Shown: positions 24,601 to 34,557, counted from the stretch's first letter. The stretch is 64,000 nt of DNA from Cyrtodaria siliqua (GCA_037043455.1 JAWPHD010002615.1:184735-248734); one strand, 5' to 3'. Notes: a model not told the origin generated them from the letters alone. Made by a program: numbers and translations.

Positions 24601-27600
24601 TTGATAAACGATTTTGTAGTGTAATTTTGCCGTTATTCGGCTGGTTCGTTTCTTAAAACGTGCCAGGTCCGATCCCTGTGAAGTGTTAAAACAGTTCAAT
24701 TCGACTTGTGTCTTCTGTGATTTGATATATAAGTTGTGATATTTACTGATACAGTTATGACTGATGGAATTTCTGTGATAAGAAATCACATGCTTTTAAA
24801 TTATGTAATACTATTTCTAATCCTTTTCTCATTTATCCATTTGTTTGTTATAATTAGTACATGGATCATTTACATGATTAAAACTGCATTGAAAACAATT
24901 TGAATTATATTTCGTGTACTGGCAGGCAGAAGTAAACGAACATTTTCTTCAGTAAATCAGTTTGCTAAACATATTAAGGACCTTGGGTTTTCCAAATGCT
25001 GACACTATGGAAGTAAACATTCTAATAGAAACAGACCCAATACAATCGAATCTGCCATCTTCCCTTGTTTGTATCTTCCCTTGTTGTGATCGTTGCTAAA
25101 AATGGGCCATTTTTTCAGTATTTATTCATACACAACTCATAGAGTATATACGAGAAATTAAAACGATTGATTCTGGGATTGTATGATACGACCTGAAAAA
25201 ACAGCCTTTGAGCTAAAGGGGTGTTCCAAAAGTTCTAGGAAGGCAAGCATTTGTTTAGATACAATATCGAACTGTCATAAATCATCCAGGATAAGCGAAA
25301 TGTGCAATATCTTAATATGAAGTAGCAAACGTTTCATGATTGTAGCTGTTCTCAAATTATCCAAAAACAAACATCTGTATCAGTTAAGAAAACACTTACA
25401 CATAACTGCCCCGATATTCACCATCTGACCAAACACGCATCTCTCGGGCGCTTCTATAGCTGTGTGACTGGAAGAAGCGAAGTAGTATGTATATACTGGT
25501 AATATTGCACCTTGATGTAACATGATAGTTATTATACTAAAATCGATAGAGAAGTGTACTAAATGTATATACGTGCAAGTATAACCGGGAACATGTACAT
25601 GGTGACAACTTTAAAGTCGATTACAAACCGCGTGTCTTTGATAGGTAAAGTTTGTAAAGTAAGAGCACAGTAACATAGAGTCCCTTGGTTCAAGACTACA
25701 TTTTCACAACCTGCTGGATGTGATGTCCAAAGGGGCTTATTATTGAACATTTCGGTGAGCAGTAATTCAAGTCCAATTATGTCACCTGAGATAGAAGTAA
25801 TTAAAGTCCAGTTATGTCACCTGAGATAGAAGTAATTCAAGTCCAGTTATGTCACCTGAGATAGAAGTAATTCAAGTCCAGTTATGTCACCTGAGATAGC
25901 AGTAATTCAAGTCCAGTTATGTCACCTGAGATAGCAGTAATTCAAGTCCAGTTATGTCACCTGAGATAGCAGTAATTCAAGTCCAGTTATGTCACCTTAG
26001 ATATAGTCATTTTCATTCGATGGTTTGTTCAGAATGTCTTTTTAATTTGTTCAGAAAGGCACTTCGAGGAGTTGAACTCTTAAAGAGGAAATAATTTGCA
26101 ATTATTACCTGATGTACGGAAAATTCGCTTCCGTGTGATTATAAGACACTGCGATGGCGTACCTACAATATAAAATATGGTGTTATATATATGGAAAAAA
26201 GCAAACATTTTCTTGTACGAGTTATTTCCCTGAATAGTCTCTTATGCAAAATCTGTCTAAACTTTGTATAATTGATCCTTTGACCTCAAAATTATACATT
26301 TTAAATTTAGATATGTAGACGACACAACTTTTACAAAATAAAGACTTCATTTAAAACTTTAAAACGGCAAATGGCAATAACACCTGTAAATTTGGATTTA
26401 TCTGGCCTTGCCTACTTCATATCACGCTGGGCTCGGTCTGATTTTATCCCTTAGTTTAAACATATTTATTTTACATCGATTGCGAAACAAGTTATTGCAA
26501 CTTAGATTAATCACTCTCGATTGCTTCCTGGGTAGAACCAGTACTAAGCAATGTGGATTAATTATCTTGCTCAAGGATAAATAACTATATCCCTTATAGT
26601 TGCTGAGGATTAGATGAAATAAGTTCGTAACGGACGGACAACACCATTTTCAGATTCCCCGCGTTCGCGAAAGCAGTAGATAATAACAGCAGCCTCACAG
26701 TAACGTGACTGTGCCGACTGGGCACATCTTCGACGGCGCTTTTTGTCCGCGGCGCTTTTTGTCCGCACAACATTTGAAAAAGTGACGCTTTTTGTCCGCG
26801 CGGCGCTTTTTGTCCGCAGAAAAAAATGAAAAAATGATGCCTTTTGTGCGCATGGCACTTTTTGTCCGCTCAAACTTTGAAAAAGTGACGCTTTTTGTCT
26901 GCAGAAAAAAAAATACGGACAAAAAGCGTCACTTTTTCAAATTTTGTGCGGACAAAAAGCGCCATTATGATTATATATTTTTGTCTTCACAGTCTTGCTT
27001 GCATCTAAACCTTTCTCTGCGCTAGCAAATTACGTTGAATTCGGCCTTGACAACAATGCACTAACTATAGGAACGTTAGAGCTGCTATCTTTGCAAATGT
27101 GCGATAACGCCGTTTTTTTGAAAAACGCCTGCGCTAGTTTTATCAACATTTGTTTTTACAAAGTTAACCTTATCTGATCTCTGACTGGATATACATTTAA
27201 TTTAACCAAATATACTACACTATCAAAATATAGGAAAAACAAGTGGCCCTAAACAATGCTGACGCTTGCTGACCTTCCCACATTGATCTGATGACCTTGC
27301 AAGATCACCCCAAGCAAACGCGACCTGATCGTTTCAGGCAGTTTACAACGTTTATGTAAGCGTCTCCGTGGCCAAATGGTTACGACGTTGCGTTGTAAAC
27401 CTTCGCCTCTCACTGCTGCGGGTTCGAATCCCACTGGGAGCTCGTCTTGTAAGAGAGGAAGTGTCGATTCTTACGGATGGCGGGAGGTGTACAATACTGG
27501 TTCTACCCAGGATAAGTGGGTTATCTGCCTCCACCACAAAAAATCGACTGTCATATATAACCTTTCATGTGTTGAAAATGACGTAAAACACCATAGGCTA

Positions 27601-29202
27601 CAAACAAAATTTAATTGAGGGAATCTCAGGCAGTGCAGGAAGAATCATTTTGTCCTTGCCGGCAGAGGTACTGACTCGCCAAGTATAGGTATGTGTGATT
27701 TATTTGATTAAAAATCCTTCAGTATCGACCATACACCTGAAATCTGAATCGAGACCTTTGTTAGCCGTATACTTGATCGAAAAGTCGCGTGGCCACCCTG
27801 AATACACTTTATATAATTAGCTTGTGTATTTATATTGACTGCAACTTATATAACTATCATGTGTATTTCTAGATATTAAAGAACAGCGAATCCTTTGAAG
27901 CGCAGGTGTTATCAGCAAACAACATATCACAGGGAACGTTTATTATTTACTTGATGAGTTCCTTGCATTAAGGAGAATTAGTAAAATGCAAATTGCGTAA
28001 TTTGTAATTAAGACGCACGTTTCATATTAACATCTAAGACACACTGACTTGATAATTAGCAGATGCTATTGAGGTTCTTCTAAAGAGTTAATGCAAACAT
28101 TACACGTGGGTCATCTCAATAGAGCATTCACATGCAATTAAAATGGAAATTTGCTTTCAAAAATAAACGGTCCGATCGTAACACAAGGATGTGGTAACAT
28201 CCTCTTTAAAAACAAGAGCTGTCTGTCGGAAAACAGCGTAATTCCACTGTTCTCTTTGTCAAATAATTGAATAATTGAATTGAATTGGGGTTTTACGGCG
28301 CACCAACACAAGAAAGGTTATATGGCGCCAAACAGGGATGAACATGCCAGGCTCATACTCCATATACATCTGGATAAAAACATGGAGAATGGGCCTAGAA
28401 CCTTCTAACCTGCAGAACTGCAAATTCATTTGTAGACACTCCACTTACGATGGAGCCACGTTTCGACATTTGCATATGCGGTGTCATGAAGAAGACCTTG
28501 AATGAGCATAAAAAAATCACAAAATGAACATGAAGGGTGTGTGTGTGGGGGTTGGGGTGGGGGGGGGGGGGGGTATGGCGTGGGGGGGGGGGGGGTCCTA
28601 CCTCTCTGCCTCCAGCGGGATTTGCAGTGGTTGTATTCTACCACGGCAACCACACGGGGAGAACAAGCAATTATACATCTGACATCTGCCTTTATATAAA
28701 CAATCTCTAGATGAAATAGCAGAGATCCATGAATATTACATTATGGGCATTATATTGAAGAGGGGAAGCTGGTGGAGGGATGAAGGGTTTATGTGATAAT
28801 TGTCATGGGAAAGGTTATGCCCTGTGTACTCTCAAACAATATAAATAAACTAGAAGACCATGGCCTACATGTCGAGCCATATTATAAAGGTCCAGATTCT
28901 TTATTTGACCAACACCAATGTCAATGCAAACAGATATTGGAGTTGGAGGGTGGTTGGGCGAGGATTGAGGTGGGTAGCAAACACAGCGTACACCCAAAAC
29001 TCAAGGTGGAGTAGGACGCCGACGCTGTCGCCAACACTGGGGCAATTACATAAGCGTATCAGTTGTCAGAACACACAATACTATTAAATATTAATAAAAG
29101 TTTCACTTACGAAGTCCAAAACGAAGAGAAGAGCCAGCCGGACGTGAGGATCGGCAGGAGCCAGAGGCGTTTCTTCAGGGCAACGAGGCACAGTATAGAC
29201 AT
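18453..29202 (-). CDS. DRAM/TMEM150-like six-pass membrane protein gene (Frag1/DRAM/Sfk1 family), seven coding exons
   Basis: Coding segments, in transcript order, are 29202-29111, 26162-26109, 25467-25400, 24327-24173, 23652-23459 (or to 23446), 20288-20142 and 18605-18453. The first five join in frame with GT-AG boundaries (phases 2, 2, 1, 0), and the last two join in phase 0. The product is about 290 residues, a little longer than the 240-265 usual for DRAM proteins. Six hydrophobic segments are visible. Family hallmarks are FPYIS before a short extracellular loop, LGILSAFGLSMVANFQ closing TM3, HYFGAGLAFGFGTAYCW in TM4, and EWLLALSILTFTLTYAPDF in TM6. Known family members sit in lysosomal or plasma membranes; DRAM1 and DRAM2 promote autophagy, and Sfk1/TMEM150 affect phosphoinositide signalling. 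The paralogue cannot be assigned. The tail of about 50 residues is polar and lacks family landmarks. The join between 23459 and 20288 is uncertain because the best donor leaves phase 2 while the next exon needs phase 0. Confidence 0.9.
18848..19045. repeat. 25-bp minisatellite, 8 copies
   Basis: Unit GAGCACTCAGTCATCGTGCT plus TCATA occurs eight times, nearly identical, in the last intron of the DRAM-like gene. Confidence 0.95.
19706..19843. repeat. Long palindrome with GCGAGGC/GCCGAG core (hairpin 1)
   Basis: ATATTATGTCAGTGCCTTTT at the left mirrors AAAAGGCACTGACATAATAT at the right. Inside lie an outer GGCGAGGC...GCCGAGCC pair and an inner GGCGAGGC-TAT-GCCGAGA loop. Arms are about 65 bp. 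It lies in an intron of the DRAM-like gene. Confidence 0.9.
20142..20288 (-). CDS. DRAM-like gene, penultimate coding exon (TM6)
   Basis: This 147-bp, 49-codon exon runs from ATTCCAG to GAG|GTGAGTG. It encodes DELRGIYLTSTVTEWLLALS through TM6 and ends KHKYE. The E-W pair followed by a hydrophobic helix and LTY-x-x-DF is the conserved end of the DRAM fold. It stays in phase 0 into the last exon. Confidence 0.88.
20320..20830 (+). repeat. Dispersed-type repeat (GACGGACGGACTGACGACGGACAC style)
   Basis: It contains two internal homologous halves (GAAGTTTCATGACAAACTGT with AGTAGTCGCTACA, and GAAGTTTCATGAAAGTTCAT with AGCTACA), then CGGACGGACTGACGACGGAC and AGCTCTGCTGATC. This style is common in bivalve intergenic DNA. 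There is no second full copy in the window. Confidence 0.55.
20945..21010 (+). other. tRNA-like SINE head fragment
   Basis: ATGTCAGTGGTTAAAGGCGCC and GCGGGTTCGAGGG resemble A- and B-boxes. Confidence 0.5.
21206..21673. mobile_element. MITE family B, copy 2
   Basis: ATATACTGAAAGGAAAAAGA at the left mirrors TCTTTTTCCTTTCAGTATAT at the right. The interior is that of copy 1 in the opposite direction (ATTCCAAAGAAATCCCAAGA, GGACACAACTGTGATGTTGT). Confidence 0.9.
21674..22800. other. Intron sequence, nothing supported
   Basis: Inside the unresolved intron of the DRAM-like gene. A 59-bp GC-richer segment on the minus strand at about 22642-22700 has an AG before it and GTAAAT after it, but its frame does not fit the neighbouring exons. 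Confidence 0.4.
22801..22869. repeat. Hairpin of ~24-bp arms
   Basis: GTTCTTTCGCGTATTAATAT pairs with the right arm ATATTTATGCGCGAAAGAAC. The loop carries GAGCGCAAGGAGCGC. It sits in an intron of the DRAM-like gene. Confidence 0.85.
23459..23652 (-). CDS. DRAM-like gene, coding exon 5 (TM4 and TM5)
   Basis: The acceptor is TTATTGTAG. The exon encodes HYFGAGLAFGFGTAYCW (TM4), a basic loop with HYKFNKK, then TM5. Two donors are possible: CG|GTGTATAG at 23459, which has the better site but phase 2, or ATT|GTTAAG at 23446, which has a poorer site but phase 0 and would join exon 20142-20288 directly. The direct join lacks the loop tryptophan that DRAM proteins usually carry, so a small exon may be missing between them. 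Confidence 0.85.
23683..24050 (-). mobile_element. Dispersed ~370-bp repeat G, copy 1
   Basis: ATCGAAATCAATACACAACA, TGAAAAGCGAGAATAAGATT, ATGACGTAGAAAACTTTGAT and TCAAGAAATGTTCATATGAT recur, reverse-complemented, at 48912-49283. It sits in the intron about 30 bp upstream of DRAM-like exon 5. Confidence 0.85.
24173..24327 (-). CDS. DRAM-like gene, coding exon 4 (end of TM2, TM3)
   Basis: This 155-bp exon begins after TTTACACAG and ends CAG|GTAGGA. It encodes the end of TM2, a basic cytoplasmic loop containing RTAPEDRWYK, and TM3 ending in the signature GLSMVANFQ. It is the most diagnostic exon of the gene. It joins exon 5 in phase 0. Confidence 0.92.
24328..25399. other. Intron sequence, nothing supported
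   Basis: Intron between coding exons 3 and 4 of the DRAM-like gene. No repeat or RNA gene recognised. Confidence 0.5.
25400..25467 (-). CDS. DRAM-like gene, coding exon 3 (start of TM2)
   Basis: This 68-bp exon has acceptor CTTCCAG and donor GTAAGTG. It encodes HTAIEAPERCVFGQMVNIGA and the start of TM2. PE-x-C-x-FG is the usual loop-to-TM2 pattern in DRAM proteins. It joins exon 4 in phase 1. The intron before it, 25468-26108, contains the 36-bp tandem array. Confidence 0.88.
25760..26000. repeat. 36-bp minisatellite, ~6.5 copies
   Basis: Unit AGTAATTCAAGTCCAGTTAT then GTCACCTGAGATAGCA, in the 640-bp intron between exons 2 and 3 of the DRAM-like gene. Confidence 0.93.
26109..26162 (-). CDS. 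DRAM-like gene, coding exon 2
   Basis: This 54-bp exon lies between TATTGTAG and a GTAATA donor. Joined to exon 1 it reads SYAIAVSYNHTEANFPYIS. The conserved FPYIS motif of the first DRAM loop ends the exon, with the final serine codon split by the intron. NHT is a potential N-glycosylation site in the first luminal or extracellular loop. Confidence 0.88.
26461..26590 (-). mobile_element. SINE family 1, 5' truncated
   Basis: TATTTTACATCGATTGC (tail), CCTGGGTAGAACCAGTACT (central block) and AATGTGGATTAATTATCTTG are present; no tRNA head remains. Confidence 0.82.
26738..26965. repeat. GCTTTTTGTCCGC motif cluster with inverted copies
   Basis: The 14-16 base motif (GCGCTTTTTGTCCGC or GACGCTTTTTGTCCGC) occurs about eight times, tandem on one strand to about 26905, then inverted as GCGGACAAAAAGCGYC. 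TTTGAAAAAGTGACG spacers also recur. It lies in the first coding intron of the DRAM-like gene. Confidence 0.88.
27362..27610 (+). mobile_element. tRNA-derived SINE (family 2, full-length)
   Basis: The A-box is CGTGGCCAAATGGTTACGAC and the B-box is GCGGGTTCGAATCCCACTGG. TTCTTACGGATGGCGGGAGG follows, then the central block ATACTGGTTCTACCCAGG and the tail TCGACTGTCATATATAACC with GACGTAAAACACCATA. Best copy of the family in the window. Confidence 0.9.
28272..28660 (+). repeat. Dispersed ~400-bp repeat, copy 2, with an internal poly-G expansion
   Basis: Matches 4601-5000: GGCGCACCAACAC, GGTTATATGGCGCC and CCACACGGGG. The interior at 28546-28598 has become a G-rich tract with two runs of about 15-16. 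Confidence 0.87.
29111..29202 (-). CDS. DRAM-like gene, coding exon 1 (start codon, TM1)
   Basis: The ATG at 29202 opens a 30-codon segment starting MSILCLVALKKRLWLLPILT, a short basic cytoplasmic end followed by TM1. The donor is TTC|GTAAGTG, phase 2. An acceptor-like TTTTCAG lies just upstream, with exon sequence starting near 29236, so a 5' UTR intron and a noncoding first exon further upstream are possible. No promoter was identified. Confidence 0.85.
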
Positions 29203-29399
29203 GACGCCGGGTGGTTTTTTCTTTCTTTCTTCCGTACTGAAAATATAACACAGCGTCCATAACAATGCCATGTTTTACGGTGTATAATAATGATGTAATA
29301 CATCGCACTGTGTGTACTTATGTTTTTGGTTTTACCAAATTCCATGAGGTGCGTTAGCCTTGAGAAAACGATAATGATAATTAAGAGCAAGAATACGGT

Positions 29400-29610
29400 G
29401 TTCCGTTAGGGCCATCGTACTAGGGTAGGATGGAGATGGAACGATGAGGATGGTACGATGGCGATGGAACGGTGGTCCATCGCGTTATCGCAATCGCTTG
29501 TCCATCGTACCATCGAGCATCGACTAGTGTCTGGTCAATCGTACCATCTCCCTCGATGTACGATGGCGATTGTACGATTCTCATCATAACCATCGACGTG
29601 TAAACGTCGA
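29400..29610. repeat. Cluster of CGATGG / CCATCG motifs on both strands
   Basis: TACGATGGCGATGG, GGTACGATGG, CCATCGTACCATCG and similar words recur at irregular spacing in both orientations, forming many imperfect small hairpins. Confidence 0.75.
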
Positions 29611-29732
29611 TACGCTTTGGTACGATAACCGTACAAATAGACAACTACCGGCAGTGTTTTTCCAGGCAACGGCTAATTTATTAAAAACTGAACGCTATTA
29701 CGGTTTCAACAGCAAAAATCAAGCGAAAGTAA

Positions 29733-29795
29733 CGTGTTTCCATATATATATATACTGACTATTAATGAACGGCAGTATATATATATATATATCCG
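29733..29795. repeat. (TA)n microsatellites
   Basis: Two short AT runs flank ACTGACTATTAATGAACGGCAG. Confidence 0.85.
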
Positions 29796-29896
29796 GAAAT
29801 CGAGTAAAATACATAACACTGCAGTGATATGGCGGCAGTTGAGGTCTCTAACGGTACCATATATATTAATCATAAATAGAGGAGTTTACATGAGTA

Positions 29897-30032
29897 CTCA
29901 TTCATTATTGAATTTATTAAACGAGTTGACAAAATGATATAATGCGAGGCTACAAAATGATATAATGCGAGGCTCTTGCCGAGCATTATATCATTTTTGC
30001 TAACGAGTTTAATAAATTCAATAATGAATGAG
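29897..30032. repeat. Long palindrome with GCGAGGC/GCCGAG core (hairpin 2)
   Basis: CTCATTCATTATTGAATTTA mirrors TAAATTCAATAATGAATGAG. The inner stem is AAATGATATAATGCGAGGC and GCCGAGCATTATATCATTT, with a four-base loop. The left inner arm (ACAAAATGATATAATGCGAG plus GCT) is tandemly duplicated, which offsets the two arms. Confidence 0.92.
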
Positions 30033-30677
30033 AACGAATGTTAGATTATATTTATCACATAACTCACATATCAATTTTTATTGCATTTTGCCTGTCGCTT
30101 TAACACACGAAACCGACATAGACCGCGGGTATTGGATCATAGTCATTATCGATTTTTTTGACAGCGCGTACTAGGCTTATTTGCATACTTATATAACTAG
30201 TGGTATATCTAAAATATAGAATGGTGTTATTCCATTCCCACATCGTAAGTTATGTGATAAACGCCACTAATGAACTGCATCGTCGTCGAAAGACGGATGT
30301 AAAAATAAGTTGCAAATAAACAAAATTAGCCGCAGGCTACAGATGTCTTTTTTGCACCTTATATAATGCCATAAAACTATCTGTACACCACAACAAATGC
30401 GTTTTAATATTTTTGAAAATGAATCAACAGTATTATCATGCCAAATTTCTCCAGATTATTAAGTACAACCCTTGACGTTAGAGGAGATAACAAAACAGAC
30501 TGCAAAATGCATCGTGATACTATCGATTACGGACTCAATTGTATTTAATAAATAATGCGCAATGGCGAAATAGCAAACTTACATCAGGGTGTATATAATT
30601 ATTGTTAAGTTTTTTTCAGCATTTACACAATAGCGATTTTAGAAATATGTACACACATTATATATCATTAGAACTGG
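30033..30677. other. No feature recognised
   Basis: No supported feature. Confidence 0.45.
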
Positions 30678-31050
30678 CATTTTTAGTGGTAAATAAAAAT
30701 ACCTTAGTTTTTAAAATCGGTTGAGAAATAAATATTTTACAGCCAAAATGTTTTTTTGATCGGACTTTAACCATGTAAATTTCTTGATGCTGGGACAGCG
30801 GAAACTCAAGAAATCTCAAATAACTTCAGTTAGCCTTAATATGTTGTATACAACTTTCAGTGTCTTAATTTACATTTATCCAGCACATTAAAATCATTTT
30901 TGGGATAATATTATTTTTTTTAAAAAAATGCTGATGCAGTAGAATTTTACATTGAAAATGAATGCCCTATCAAAACAATTTTTGCACGTGAAATTTTGAT
31001 TTTTGAACCGATTTTGAAAAGTAACGTAGTTTTATTTACCACTAAAAATG
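30678..31050. mobile_element. TIR element, family H (~373 bp)
   Basis: CATTTTTAGTGGTAAATAAA at the left mirrors TTTATTTACCACTAAAAATG at the right, and the arms continue through AAAATCGGTT for about 50 bp. A partial copy lies at 11160-11410. Confidence 0.87.
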
Positions 31051-31433
31051 TCTGCTTCACTGATATACAATTTATTTAGGTACTAGCTGACTTTTGTCTG
31101 AAAAGTCCAGAAAACCTTTGGCTGAAATAACAACAGTGTTATAAAGTGATAGTACTTGTTCCATACCATCTCGTATTTGTAAATAGTTTGACCATCATCC
31201 CATATTTGTAAATAATTGTACCTATATTTTTTACATTATATTTTAAAAGCTTCATTTTTCATTGGTTTTATTATTCGTGCCGTAAAACACCATTCCATTC
31301 CATTCTAACGTTTCGTCTGACACCTGGTACCGGTTATTCCTTAACATTCATTTAAAAACGGATACGTGATTTTGTTTTCTATCACCATAATTAACAAGAA
31401 TTATCTGTATTACAGCAATATATTGATTCCTCG

Positions 31434-31709
31434 TTACGTGGTCCCGCCTTAATTTCATTAAGCGATGGGAAAGCTTATATTACCAGGGTTTTATAACGGA
31501 TATTTCGACAGTAAAACACGTTTAAATATACTTTTTATTGAAAAACATGTGATAACCTGTTTAAAATTACCCATTAAATATTTTAGTTTTACACTATGCA
31601 ACTTGTTAAGCCGAAATTAAGGTTTTATTTCATACCCCAGCTAACCCCGTTTTCGCTTCTTGGAGAAGGGGTTGAATGGGGTATGAAAGTTAATACTCGG
31701 ACCACGTAA
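31434..31709. mobile_element. MITE family C, copy 2 (inverted)
   Basis: TTACGTGGTCCCGCCTTAAT at the left and ACTCGGACCACGTAA at the right, with the shared CTTGGAGAAGGGGTTGAATG interior. Confidence 0.88.
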
Positions 31710-31721
31710 TGTTTTAAATTG

Positions 31722-31966
31722 TACATGTGTGAATGGTGTTTTATGTCAGTTTTATCACATGTTAGGCCATATATGACGGTCGATTTTTGTTGGCGGCAGA
31801 GGCAGACCACCCCATTCGTCTTGGTTTACAACAAGTACCGCATATACCACCCGACAGAATCGACACTGTCTCACTTGACAAGAGTAGTGGGATTCGAACC
31901 CGCAGAGGTGAGAAGCGAGAACCTTTTAGACGCATCGCATTACTATCCCGGCCACGGATTAAATTG
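31722..31966 (-). mobile_element. tRNA-derived SINE (family 2)
   Basis: B-box GCGGGTTCGAATCCCACTAC on the minus strand, a diverged central block, and the TATATGACGGTCGA tail. It starts about 12 bp after MITE C copy 2. Confidence 0.83.
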
Positions 31967-33021
31967 TACAAATAAATTCAAACTCATTTTAGTAACATAA
32001 TTATTTGTGTTTATGCATTTTACTAGCATGTATCCAACCTGTAATAATAACTCTATTCCGTCAAATCCTTCAATCCAAGATATCTTCTTCTTTTTTCTTT
32101 TCTTTTTCTTTAAAACACTGAAGCATCCTGTATCATAATTATTAATAATACCTATTTCATTACATGTATTCCGTTTTAAATTGTACAACAATATTCACAA
32201 TGTAACACCTCTTTTTTTTTTCTTTTTTTTTGACAATATTTAACCCCATAAAATAACATGTATATTCCATCAAACCCTTTCAATGCAATAATATATTCTC
32301 TGTCAAAAAAGAAGCAACCTCAACAACTTCTCGCCGAAGACCTAATGTCGGATATATAACGCAAGACCATTTAAATCCCGTTTGTCGAATATTTACACAA
32401 GGTATGTCGAACGCAAAAACTTCCGAGAAGTAAATGTTACAGGCTCACAGACTGATCACAGATTGGGAACAGAAAAACTGACAGGTGGGTAAACCACGGC
32501 GATATGGACTTCATCAAATCTCACATTCCAAAAAAAAAGAAGCAAGAAGACAACTCATTATTTTTCCACGAATCAGTGTAAAGTAAACAAACTAGCTAGC
32601 TGCGACTTCTGAGTACGCGTTCACTTAAATAACAGAGCAGACGAGATAAACTGTTGCCTCGACGGTAAATGTTTGTTTTGTGGAATTAAAACGCCGCACG
32701 ATGGCATAAAAACAGCATAAAATATTTTTTTTACTGCAGAAATTTGGGACTTCAAAATAAGTACCTTCAAATGGTGTTCATTATGGAAACCTGTTTGCAT
32801 AATGATCGTGTACATCAGTCATAAACGACGGCAGGTGTTGAATAGAAAACGAGGACCTAACGGGCCCCAGGACGCTCTACTTGTTAAAAGGGCTCTCAGA
32901 TTGTGAGGTATACATTCGATCAAATTTATGCAAATTAATTAAATATCCTTTTAATTTGTAAAGCTGTATTATAGAATAATACTTGTTTTTTTCCATACTG
33001 TAATTTTCGTTTTAAACAAGA
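31967..33021. other. No feature recognised
   Basis: T-rich and A-rich tracts near 32085-32230; no supported gene. Confidence 0.45.
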
Positions 33022-33333
33022 GAATTGAATTGGGGTTTTACGGCGCACCAACACAAGAAAGGTTATATGGCGCCAAACAGGGAATCCTCCTCCATTTACA
33101 TCTAGATACAATATGGAGAATGTGCCTAGAACCTTCTAACCTGCAGAGCTGCTGCACATTCTATTGTAGACACCCCATTTACGATGGAGCCACGCTTCCA
33201 CATTAGCATATGCGGTGTCAAGAAGAAGACCTTGAATGAGCATGATAAAAAAACACACGACACAATGAACATGAAGGCGGGGTGGGGTCCTACCCCTCTG
33301 CGCCTCTAGCGGGATTTTCTACCCCGGAAATCC
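33022..33333 (+). repeat. Dispersed ~400-bp repeat, copy 3 (internally deleted)
   Basis: GAATTGAATTGGGGTTTTAC, GGCGCACCAACAC and GGTTATATGGCGCC as in copies 1 and 2; the ATGAACATGCCAGG part is missing. Confidence 0.87.
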
Positions 33334-34557
33334 ATCCAAATTATGACCCTATGGTTGACCTCTAAATACCTGGACTGGGTTTGCATTGCATAACTTCGAA
33401 TTGTATGCGCAAAATATATCAAGTACTCCTCATATTGTTATTGATGTGTTGGTGTGCTCGTGCAGGCAAAGGATGCAATAAGTCGGAAATATCTTTATAC
33501 ATTCAAATACTTACTGACATCCGCTTAAAATGCAACCCAAACAGGTTTTGTAACCCCTCCCCACACCCTCTCCCCCCGACCAAACAAACAGAATATATTA
33601 TACTATCAAAACACTTGAATAACTTTCAAACTTTTGTACGTGTACATCGGTTTGCTGAGTATACACAGGACGTAGATCAGCTGCACATTGATCGAATTAT
33701 GTATCGACTCTTTATTTAATATTCAGGCCATCTTATGATGTTTAAGACAAGAGTTGCGCGCAACATGGTGTCTCGCCTAAGGTGACGTGTCCATCAAACA
33801 TGTTTCAAATGACCTTCATCTTGATAAAATCGAGGGTTTATGCAACATCAAGTACATTTGTCTGCATTCAGAAGGGTAGCGTTCATAGTTTTCCATAAAA
33901 GGAGCTAAATGCAAATATTGATGAATGGACATTCCATAGACCAGATTCGGTAAAAAAAAAAGACGTGTGTCCATATCAGCTTGTTACTTCATTATGCTAA
34001 ATATAGGCTTTACTTATGGACAGAGTCCCTTTAAAAGGTTAATTTCATACTGAACATGTTTAGCGTGCAAAAATGTCCACTATTATAATTGGCAAGTATC
34101 ATGTTATACAAACACTATTTTATTGACATTTTAATCTAAGCATATATCCTGTTTTATCATGAACATGAAATTAATGCTGGTATTTGCTTGTTGATGCAAT
34201 GAAATATTTTAAAGGCCATGTTTGAATATAAAACTACGAAATGGCCCTTTTTCTAATCACTATGCATTCAAAGAGGTTTAATTACAAATTTCTAAATCAT
34301 ATTTAGCATTTTTAAAGCATTTCTAAACTCAAATTACATTAAACATTGCTCTGTACGGATATAACAAAACATTTGTATCATGTATTTATTTTCTATACAA
34401 ATTTTTTTGAACTGAATCGAATGTTGTTTAACGGCTCATTATATTTTTTATATGTTTTGTAGTATATTAAGCCATGGTACTATGTTTAGTGCTAATTACT
34501 GTATAAAAGTTTGACGAATTGACTTGTCATATTTTATCAAGAGAAAAAACAACACAA
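33334..34557. other. No gene recognised
   Basis: The 112-codon ORF at 33381-33719 starts with a hydrophobic stretch (VLLILLLMCWCARAG) that resembles a signal peptide. The remainder has no domain, and no splice or regulatory context supports it. Confidence 0.4.

Noticed and set aside
33381..33719. 112-codon ORF with a signal-peptide-like start
   Set aside because: The rest has no recognisable domain, low-complexity proline stretches and no supporting context; AT-rich DNA gives such ORFs by chance.
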